Shown: positions 5,546 to 10,582 of the stretch, piece after piece
Layout: every line of letters starts with the position of its first letter
Numbering within the stretch: position 1 is the first letter of the stretch
NCBI GenBank assembly: GCA_949127695.1
Contig: CASBQH010000146.1
Location: forward strand, 1-10,582
Origin: Synechococcales cyanobacterium PMM_0073
GTDB lineage: Bacteria; Cyanobacteriota; Cyanobacteriia; Elainellales; Elainellaceae
Reading direction: 5' to 3'
DNA length: 10,582 nt
Made by a program: the position numbers and the translations under genes
Notes under the pieces: model-generated
Told to the model about the DNA's origin: nothing
The model's database searches: none
Seen by the model: the letters and a program-made list of their open reading frames with translations, nothing else

Positions 5546-7270
5546 ATGGATTCTTCCCTTCAGCCGACTGCTCAAGATCTGATGTCTGCGCCTGTGCGGA
5601 ACATTTCGCCTGACCTGACGCTGGCTGAAGCTGAGCAGGTGCTGCGCCGCTATGGTCATTCAGGGCTACCAGTGCTGGCTGAGTCGCGTCTGGTGGGGAT
5701 GATTGGACGGCGGGATCTGGATGTGGCGCTGCGGCACGGGCTGGCGGCGGCGCTGGTCAAAGACTACATGGCCACCGATCTGAAAACTGCCTCACCTGAA
5801 ACTGGGCTATCTGAACTAGAGGCAATGCTGCTGCAATCAAGCCTGGGACGACTGCCGATTTTGCAGGCAGGGAAACTGGTGGGAATTGTGACGCGCACGG
5901 ATCTGCTGCGAGGTCACGCCATACCGCAGCCTGCGCCCGCTCTGCCAGATTTGCCGCCTGCTCTGGCTAACTTGCTGGGTCAGATTGCGGCGGCAGCGGC
6001 AGAGCGCGGCTGGGATTTATATTTGGTGGGCGGTGCGGTGCGAGATCTGCTGCTGGCTGGCTCCGCTCCACCCGCGCTGAAAGATCTGGATCTGGTGGTG
6101 GATGGCTCTCGGCAGGTGGAGCCAGATCTTCAGGCGGCAGGCGTTGAGCTAGCGCAGGTTGTGCAGCGGCTCTATCCGACTGTGCAGCTGCAAATTCACG
6201 AGCGGTTTCAGACGGCGGCGCTGTCCTGGCAGCAAGATCCAGAGTTGGGGATGCTGGGGGTGGATATTGCCACGGCTCGCACCGAAATTTACCCCTACCC
6301 AGCGGCCAATCCAGACGTAGAAGCCAGCTCAATCTGGCGCGACCTCTACCGCCGCGACTTTACGATCAATGCGCTAGCGCTGCGGCTGACTGGATCAACG
6401 AAACAACCTAAACTCATCGATGCCTTTGGCGGACTGCCAGATCTAGCATCGCGTCAGATTCGCGTCCTTCATGCCAATAGCTTTATCGAAGACCCTACCC
6501 GGATCTATCGCGCCTTGCGGTTTGCGGTGCGTCTGGGCTTTGAGCTTGCGCCGCAGACCGCTGCCTATGCGCGCACTGCTGTGGCCAGCGGCATTTATGC
6601 CCAAGTGCAGACTGAACATGCCAAAGTGCCTGCGCTGCAAACCCGCCTAATTCAAGAGCTGCGTCAGAGCCTAGAGGCCGACTATTGGCAGGATGTTTTG
6701 CAAAAGTTGGATGATTTGGGAGCGCTCTGCTGCATTCATCCAGAGCTGAAGCTCTCTACAGAAATGATTGCCGCAATCCAGCAGGCAATCATGCTTCAGA
6801 ACTCAAATCAGAATGAAATCAAGCGCTGGCTGATCATGCTTGAGGTAATGCTAATTTCGCTCAGCCTAGAGGCACGGATTGCTGTGGCTCAGAAGTTTCA
6901 GCTGGCAGCGACAGTAATGCAACGGCTACAAGATTTTGACGCAAAACGGGATGTAATTTTAGCGGATCTGCCTGCCTGCGACCGTCCAAGCCAGATAGCT
7001 AAGCTGCTGCGCGGCTACGATGCCTCGACGCTGATTTTGGTGGCGGTCGGGTTGCCCAGCTCGCCGATTCCGCAATATCTCACCGACTGGTCGCGGACAA
7101 AACCGCCGCTAGACGGCAGCGACCTGATGGCCATGGGCTACCAGTCGGGGCGGCGGTTGAAGCGGATTCTGGCTGAGCTGCTAGATGCAACGCTAGATGG
7201 TGAAATCTCAGATCGCGAGTCGGCTGAGCAATTTGTGATCGAGCGCTATTCCCAGAAATCGAGTCTGTAA
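5546..7270 (+). CDS. tRNA nucleotidyltransferase (CCA-, CC- or A-adding) with two N-terminal CBS domains
   Basis: A class II polynucleotide nucleotidyltransferase of the tRNA 3'-end-maturing family, 574 residues from the ATG at 5546. GTG at 5543 is an alternative start and the numbering used here counts it as residue 1. Two CBS domains (about 10-65 and 72-125) come first. The catalytic head follows: LVGGAVRD (161-168), the metal-binding DLD (181-183), RRDFTINALAL (270-280) and EDPTRIYRALRF (316-327). A helical body and a conserved C-terminal region around DLMAMGYQSGRRLKRIL (527-543) complete it. Many cyanobacterial and Aquifex relatives carry a DHH phosphoesterase domain ahead of the CBS pair; here it is absent, and the upstream frame opens only at 5444 without a start codon. 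Cyanobacteria can split CC- and A-addition between two enzymes, so specificity is undecided. The start has no Shine-Dalgarno. It diverges from psbZ. Confidence 0.9.
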   Translation: MDSSLQPTAQDLMSAPVRNISPDLTLAEAEQVLRRYGHSGLPVLAESRLVGMIGRRDLDVALRHGLAAALVKDYMATDLKTASPETGLSELEAMLLQSSLGRLPILQAGKLVGIVTRTDLLRGHAIPQPAPALPDLPPALANLLGQIAAAAAERGWDLYLVGGAVRDLLLAGSAPPALKDLDLVVDGSRQVEPDLQAAGVELAQVVQRLYPTVQLQIHERFQTAALSWQQDPELGMLGVDIATARTEIYPYPAANPDVEASSIWRDLYRRDFTINALALRLTGSTKQPKLIDAFGGLPDLASRQIRVLHANSFIEDPTRIYRALRFAVRLGFELAPQTAAYARTAVASGIYAQVQTEHAKVPALQTRLIQELRQSLEADYWQDVLQKLDDLGALCCIHPELKLSTEMIAAIQQAIMLQNSNQNEIKRWLIMLEVMLISLSLEARIAVAQKFQLAATVMQRLQDFDAKRDVILADLPACDRPSQIAKLLRGYDASTLILVAVGLPSSPIPQYLTDWSRTKPPLDGSDLMAMGYQSGRRLKRILAELLDATLDGEISDRESAEQFVIERYSQKSSL

Positions 7271-7279
7271 ATTTCTGGG
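7251..7279 (+). terminator. Hairpin enclosing the nucleotidyltransferase stop codon
   Basis: CCCAGAAAT (7251-7259) and ATTTCTGGG (7271-7279) are perfect 9-base complementary arms with an 11-base loop that contains the TAA stop (7268-7270). No T-run follows, so it is not a classical intrinsic terminator. It may protect the 3' end or be chance. Confidence 0.4.
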
Positions 7280-7345
7280 TGTCATTGAGCAGCTGAACTC
7301 GCCCGCGAGAGTAAACTACGGGCTGGGCGTAATGAAGTTAGCAAG

Positions 7346-7493
7346 GGCGTTGCTGAATCTTGGGATGAATTGCCCTCATCCCCAACCCTTCTCCCAAGAG
7401 GAGAAGGGAGCCGGAATTCATGTCCCCTCTCCTTTTGGGAGAGGGCTAGGGTGAGGGCAGATTTTGCAGTCCATACCGATGTTCAGCAATGCC
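7346..7493. mobile_element. MITE-like palindromic repeat element, 148 bases, no coding capacity
   Basis: The outer ends are 12-base inverted repeats with one mismatch: GGCGTTGCTGAA (7346-7357) and TTCAGCAATGCC (7482-7493). Inside lies a second inverted pair, TGCCCTCA (7371-7378) and TGAGGGCA (7452-7459). Inside that are two strong hairpins: CCCTTCTCC/GGAGAAGGG (7386-7394/7400-7408) and CCCTCTCC/GGAGAGGG (7425-7432/7438-7445), each with a 5-base loop. The CCCTCACCCTAGCCCTCTCCC type of sequence is, from memory, a dispersed repeat in many cyanobacterial genomes, and GGCRTTGCTGAA ends occur on cyanobacterial insertion elements. No clear target duplication is visible. It sits between two convergent genes. 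Confidence 0.7.
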
Positions 7494-7515
7494 TCAGAAA
7501 GCTGGATTGACCCAA

Positions 7516-7534
7516 AATTCTGGACAGACTCCAG
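7516..7534 (-). terminator. Weak terminator candidate after the ABC exporter
   Basis: On the minus strand, 12 bases beyond the stop codon of the exporter, CTGGA (7534-7530) and TCCAG (7524-7520) form a 5-base stem with a 5-base loop, followed by AATTTT. A run of seven Ts precedes the stem. The stem is short, so this is tentative. The MITE-like hairpins further on could also block transcription. Confidence 0.3.
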
Positions 7535-7546
7535 AAAAAAATCTCC

Positions 7547-9415
7547 TTAGCGATATCCAGCAGCTTGCAGCAGGAACAGCTGCGCGTAGCGACCCTCTTG
7601 CTGCATTAATTCCTCGTGGCTGCCCTGCTCCAGCACTTGGCCTTCAGCCAGCACCAGAATTTGATCAGCCATCCGCACGGTGGAAAAGCGATGCGAAATC
7701 AGGATGGCAATCTGGTCTTGCGTCACAGCCTTGAGCCGCTCGAAAATCTCGGCTTCAGCTTCGGCATCCACGGCAGAAGTTGGCTCGTCCAAAATCAAAA
7801 TATCGGCCTGGGAGCGCATAAACGCCCGCGACAGGGCAATTTTCTGCCACTGCCCGCCAGACAGCTCGCGCCCGCCCTTAAACCACTTACCCAAGCGAGT
7901 GGAAAAGCCCTCACTCATGGACTCAATAAACTCACGCGCCGTCGCTTTTTCGGTGGCAGTCTCCCAGCGCGGCTGCGCCATCAGCGCGTCCACATCGCCA
8001 ATCCCCACGTTTTCGCCGACCGTAAACTGGTAGCGGGCAAAATTCTGGAAAATTACGCCAATTCGCCGCTGGAGCACTTCTGGATCCCAGTCTTGCAGGT
8101 CGCGCCCATCTAGCAGAATTCGACCGGCGCTGGGTGAGTAAAGCCGAGTCAGCAGCTTGATCAGCGTCGTTTTGCCAGAGCCGTTTTTGCCGACAATTGC
8201 CAGCTTGCGTCCCGGCGGCAGATGAAACGAAACGCTGTCTAAAGCAGGCTGGTCATGCCCCGGATAGGTAAAGCTGACCTGCTCAAACCGAATGCCATCA
8301 CCGGGCAGCGAGCCGTAGGCGGCATATCCCGGCGGCTCTCCGACGGCTTCGCCCAAAAAGTCGTAGAGATCGGCTAGATAGAGGTTGTCTTCGTACATGC
8401 CGCCAATTGAGGCCAGCAGCCCCGCAAAGGTAGACTGCCCCTGCCGAAACACCAATAAATAAAGCGTCAAATCGCCCAGCGAAATTTGCCCCGCAATTGC
8501 CGAGAGAATCATCCAAACATAGGTGCCATAGAAAGCAGCCGTGCTGACTAGCCCCAGACTGTAGTTCCAGGCGGTGCGGCGCAGATTTAGGCTGCGGTCT
8601 TCCTGGTAGATCTGCTCAAAAATCCGCTTGTAGCGCTCCAGCAGCATCGGCCCCAGCTGGTAGAGCTTCACTTCCATCGCGTAGTCTTCGCGCGCCAGCA
8701 ATACTTCTAGATAGTGATGTTCGCGGCGTTGGGGAGCGCGCCAGCTAAACAGCCGGAAGGCATCTTCGGCAAAGCGGGTCTGCGCCACAAAGGCCGGTAA
8801 GGCCGCCACCAGCAGCACCAATACCGCCCAGGGCGAAAACTTCAGCAGCAGCCCGCCAAAGGTGAGCAGCGACAGTAAATCCCGCAGGAAGCCGTAGCTG
8901 CGCGTCACGACTGAGAGCGGACGACTTGAGGCTCCATCTCTGGCGCGACTCATCTTGTCATAAAACTCCGAGTCTTCAAAATGCGCCATCTCTAGCGTCA
9001 GCGCTTTTTCGATTACCAGCAGATTGACCTGCTGTGCCAGCAGCATTTGCAGCAGCGACTGACAGAGCGAAATCACCTGCTGCACCCCCGACTGAATCAC
9101 AATCGCCACCGCCTCCCAGCCGACATATTGCAAAGTGCGCCAGCGATCGGCAGCGAGACCGCTCTGCGACGCCTGCACCACGCCATCCACAATCAGCTTG
9201 CCCAGGTAGGCAATTACGCCGGGTAAAAGACCTACGGCCACCGTCACGATGGCTAGCCCCACGGTCAGTCCAGGGCTAGTTGCCCAGACGAGCTGCATAG
9301 CGCGACCAGAGTAGCGAAAAATCGTCTGAAACTGCTGAAAAAACTGTTGAACTGTGCGAGGCCGAGTCTGAGTCTCCGGCTGTCGTCGCGACGCCTGCAT
9401 ACGGGGAATTGTCAT
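7547..9415 (-). CDS. ABC exporter, fused membrane and ATPase domains (MsbA/bacteriocin-export type)
   Basis: A complete half-transporter that should dimerise in the membrane and export an unidentified substrate. Counting from Met at 9415 (622 residues), a six-helix type-1 exporter domain spans roughly 40-350, including FEDSEFYDKMSRARD (146-160), a motif common in peptide and lipid exporters. The ATPase domain has Walker A GKNGSGKT (409-416), the Q-loop FQN (456-458), signature LSGGQ (518-522), Walker B ILILDEP (539-545) with catalytic Glu544, and the H-loop His575. All are intact, so it should be active. The frame stays open to a TTG at 9520, but those extra 35 residues look non-conserved. 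The ATG at 9400 is another possible start. A TATAAA (9417-9422) lies directly against the ATG at 9415 and, if a -10 box, would favour the 9400 start. No peptidase domain or substrate gene is adjacent. Confidence 0.85.
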   Translation of the reverse strand: MTIPRMQASRRQPETQTRPRTVQQFFQQFQTIFRYSGRAMQLVWATSPGLTVGLAIVTVAVGLLPGVIAYLGKLIVDGVVQASQSGLAADRWRTLQYVGWEAVAIVIQSGVQQVISLCQSLLQMLLAQQVNLLVIEKALTLEMAHFEDSEFYDKMSRARDGASSRPLSVVTRSYGFLRDLLSLLTFGGLLLKFSPWAVLVLLVAALPAFVAQTRFAEDAFRLFSWRAPQRREHHYLEVLLAREDYAMEVKLYQLGPMLLERYKRIFEQIYQEDRSLNLRRTAWNYSLGLVSTAAFYGTYVWMILSAIAGQISLGDLTLYLLVFRQGQSTFAGLLASIGGMYEDNLYLADLYDFLGEAVGEPPGYAAYGSLPGDGIRFEQVSFTYPGHDQPALDSVSFHLPPGRKLAIVGKNGSGKTTLIKLLTRLYSPSAGRILLDGRDLQDWDPEVLQRRIGVIFQNFARYQFTVGENVGIGDVDALMAQPRWETATEKATAREFIESMSEGFSTRLGKWFKGGRELSGGQWQKIALSRAFMRSQADILILDEPTSAVDAEAEAEIFERLKAVTQDQIAILISHRFSTVRMADQILVLAEGQVLEQGSHEELMQQEGRYAQLFLLQAAGYR

Positions 9416-9567
9416 ATTTATACGATAGCTTGCCACAACCAAAGGGATTTCCGGCATCCCTGCTAGAACGACTGACCGAAAGGCAGATTTTTGGCTGGCC
9501 TCATCCCAGCACAGCAACAATTCTTTACAATTGAGATAACACTCTTAGCTAGGCAACGCGCAGCACT

Positions 9568-9711
9568 ATGGCAAGCATGGACGACCGCAAGAAGCGCATC
9601 ATGGAGCATCTGGCTCGCAGCAGTGGCGATTTTATTAAAAGATCAGCTGCCCCTCTGTCTGATCAGCGCAAGCAGCAGGTGATGGATCACGTTCGCCGCA
9701 CTACGGGCTGA
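9568..9711 (+). CDS. 47-residue basic protein with a duplicated 15-residue motif
   Basis: A small open frame from ATG at 9568 to TGA at 9711 encodes a highly charged, soluble protein. Residues 6-20 (DRKKRIMEHLARSSG) and 33-47 (QRKQQVMDHVRRTTG) align without gaps. R, K, M, H, R and G are identical, and five more positions are conservative changes (I/V, E/D, L/V, S/T, S/T). Such ordered similarity is unlikely in a random frame and supports a real gene made of two related helices. I have a weak memory of similar small conserved cyanobacterial proteins but cannot name a family or function. Met4 is an alternative start. No Shine-Dalgarno is seen; a TAGG lies about 14 bases upstream. It diverges from the ABC exporter, and a terminator lies 40 bases downstream, so it is probably monocistronic. 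Confidence 0.72.
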   Translation: MASMDDRKKRIMEHLARSSGDFIKRSAAPLSDQRKQQVMDHVRRTTG

Positions 9712-9750
9712 TCTCAGCAGTTAATCTCAGCAATTGAGCATCACTTGAGT

Positions 9751-9795
9751 CCCTCTGTCTGAGCGCATTCTGAGCGCATTAGGCAGAGGGTTTTT
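9751..9795 (+). terminator. Intrinsic terminator of the 47-residue gene
   Basis: CCCTCTGTCT (9751-9760) pairs with AGGCAGAGGG (9781-9790) over ten pairs, including one G-U, and TTTTT (9791-9795) follows. The 20-base loop consists largely of a tandem duplication of CTGAGCGCATT (9759-9769 and 9770-9780). The stem and T-run are a strong signal. Confidence 0.82.
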
Positions 9796-9817
9796 GTGGG
9801 AGTTTTGTGGGAGTTTT
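9796..9817 (+). repeat. Tandem 11-base duplication GTGGGAGTTTT
   Basis: Two perfect adjacent copies of GTGGGAGTTTT (9796-9806 and 9807-9817) directly follow the terminator T-run. A separate 11-base tandem duplication lies in the terminator loop. The copies are visible directly; slippage as their origin is inferred. Confidence 0.85.
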
Positions 9818-10008
9818 GTGACAGCTGGGAGCTTTTGCAGCGCAGTTCAGTCTATGTAGAACTAGCCCCAAATCTGGCACTGCTGATCCGCGATCTCGAA
9901 AGGATGCTAAAAGATGGCAGAAACTCTCTAAAATTGAGAAGCTTTATTTGAAGCTTGAGCTTAGCGGGTTCAAAACCAGCCGTTCTGTTAAGGAGGTCAA
10001 ACCGAGTT
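9818..10008. other. Leader and presumed promoter region of the ExbB/TolQ-type gene
   Basis: I see no supported gene here. A 15-codon frame starts at an ATG near 9903 behind GAAAGG and ends shortly after 9945, but nothing else supports it. AAGCTT occurs twice close together (about 9939-9957) as a palindromic direct repeat. No promoter with good -35 and -10 boxes stands out. Confidence 0.35.
9990..9997 (+). promoter_or_regulatory. Strong Shine-Dalgarno for the ExbB/TolQ-type gene
   Basis: AAGGAGGT is a full anti-16S match, the best ribosome binding site in the window. The GGAGG core lies 12 bases before the GTG start, longer than usual. No other in-frame start codon lies nearer, so it decides the GTG at 10009. 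Confidence 0.75.
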
Positions 10009-10582
10009 GTGAGTATTTCTGAGCTATTTTCTAGCGGTGGCCCTGCCATGTTGCCGCTGCTCTTTCTCTCGTTTTTGGCACTTAGCACAATCATTGAACG
10101 CGCCTGGTTCTGGTCCAAAATTTTGACCCACGAACGCGAGATTGCCGGACGGGTGATTGAGGCAGCACGCCGAGACTGGGATGCCGCCACCGAGATTGCC
10201 CGTAAGTCGGTGAATCAGCCGATTGGCCGGTTTTTGCATTCGGCGCTCGAACTCGAAGACTCTGACCCAGAGGTGTTTCAGCTGGCGCTCCAGGCTTCAG
10301 CCGACGAAGAGATTGCCGTCATGCGGCGGGGCGAGAAGGTGCTAGAAGTCACGACTGCTCTGGCTCCGCTGCTGGGGCTACTCGGCACGGTTTTGGGACT
10401 GATCCGCTCGCTCAAAGATATTAAAATTAGCGATATTGGCACGGACTCCACCGCAGGCGTCACGCTGGGGATTTCTGAAGCCTTGATCAGCACAGCAACA
10501 GGCTTGATTGTGGCAATCACGGCGCTGGCGTTCTATCGGCTGTTTCAGGGCTTTGTCGGCAGTCAGGCCAAGCTGTTTCGGC
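10009..10582 (+). CDS. MotA/TolQ/ExbB-family proton channel protein, 3' end beyond window
   Basis: From the GTG at 10009 the frame stays open for 191 codons to the window edge. The protein has a first membrane helix at about 10-25, then a charged cytoplasmic stretch with long helices (38-115). A second hydrophobic segment has the family signature LAPLLGLLGTVLGLI (118-132), and a third contains EALISTATGLIVAI (157-170), where the conserved small and Thr residues line the proton path in ExbB and TolQ. Family members form pentameric inner-membrane channels that, with ExbD/TolR, use the proton gradient to drive TonB-dependent uptake or envelope maintenance. The partner ExbD gene would be expected just downstream, outside the window. 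The sequence does not separate ExbB from TolQ. Little is missing: about 20-30 residues by comparison with usual lengths. Confidence 0.88.
   Translation, partial: MSISELFSSGGPAMLPLLFLSFLALSTIIERAWFWSKILTHEREIAGRVIEAARRDWDAATEIARKSVNQPIGRFLHSALELEDSDPEVFQLALQASADEEIAVMRRGEKVLEVTTALAPLLGLLGTVLGLIRSLKDIKISDIGTDSTAGVTLGISEALISTATGLIVAITALAFYRLFQGFVGSQAKLFR

Noticed and set aside
5967..6332. 121-codon minus-strand frame inside the nucleotidyltransferase gene
   Set aside because: Pro/Arg/Ala-rich antisense reading of a conserved gene; no domain; a shadow caused by G/C-rich codons.
7616..8113. 165-codon plus-strand frame across the ABC exporter ATPase region
   Set aside because: It lies opposite Walker B, the signature motif and the H-loop of a clearly real protein, and shows no features of its own.
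9491..9682. 63-codon plus-strand frame overlapping the small gene near 9568
   Set aside because: The frame at 9568-9711 has an internal duplicated motif and ends before a terminator; the longer one has neither.
9903..9950. 15-codon frame upstream of the ExbB/TolQ-type gene as a leader peptide
   Set aside because: No attenuator structure or biased codon run is seen; nothing beyond a nearby GAAAGG supports it.

Overview
The window is cyanobacterial chromosome. Three genes settle this: psbZ (a photosystem II subunit), a phycobilin-type heme oxygenase, and an exosortase-like membrane protein of the cyanobacterial kind. Base composition is moderately GC-rich by eye and fairly even. The genus cannot be fixed from this sequence; a filamentous Leptolyngbya-like lineage is a guess. 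No prophage, CRISPR array or transposase gene is visible. Most of the window is ordinary core genome.

Layout, left to right. The 5' end of a probable prmA (ribosomal protein L11 methyltransferase) leaves the window on the minus strand. Divergent from it is a dynamin-family GTPase (321-2105, +). This converges on the heme oxygenase gene ho1 (2206-2919, -). A 584-base non-coding stretch follows. It holds a good promoter candidate and helically phased TTTAC motifs upstream of an exosortase-family gene (3504-4367, +), which seems to have lost two of its three catalytic residues. Next, on the minus strand, come a tRNA-Gly(GCC) with its own promoter and terminator, ribH (lumazine synthase) and psbZ. 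psbZ and ribH look like an operon that could read through into the tRNA. Divergent from psbZ is a CBS-CBS-tRNA nucleotidyltransferase fusion (5546-7270, +). It converges on a full ABC exporter (7547-9415, -), with a 148-base MITE-like palindromic element between them. Divergent from the exporter is an unlisted 47-residue gene (9568-9711, +) built from a duplicated 15-residue motif and closed by a terminator. The window ends inside an ExbB/TolQ-type proton-channel gene (10009 onward, +).

Functional links: heme oxygenase supplies biliverdin for phycobilins, psbZ belongs to photosystem II, and ribH makes the riboflavin precursor. The tRNA-Gly gene does not encode its 3' CCA, so it depends on an enzyme of the class encoded about 1 kb away.

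The most interesting items are the exosortase-fold protein with Tyr and Thr where Cys and His are expected, the small duplicated-motif protein with a repeat-rich terminator region, and the nested-palindrome element. None of these amounts to a clearly new multi-gene system.
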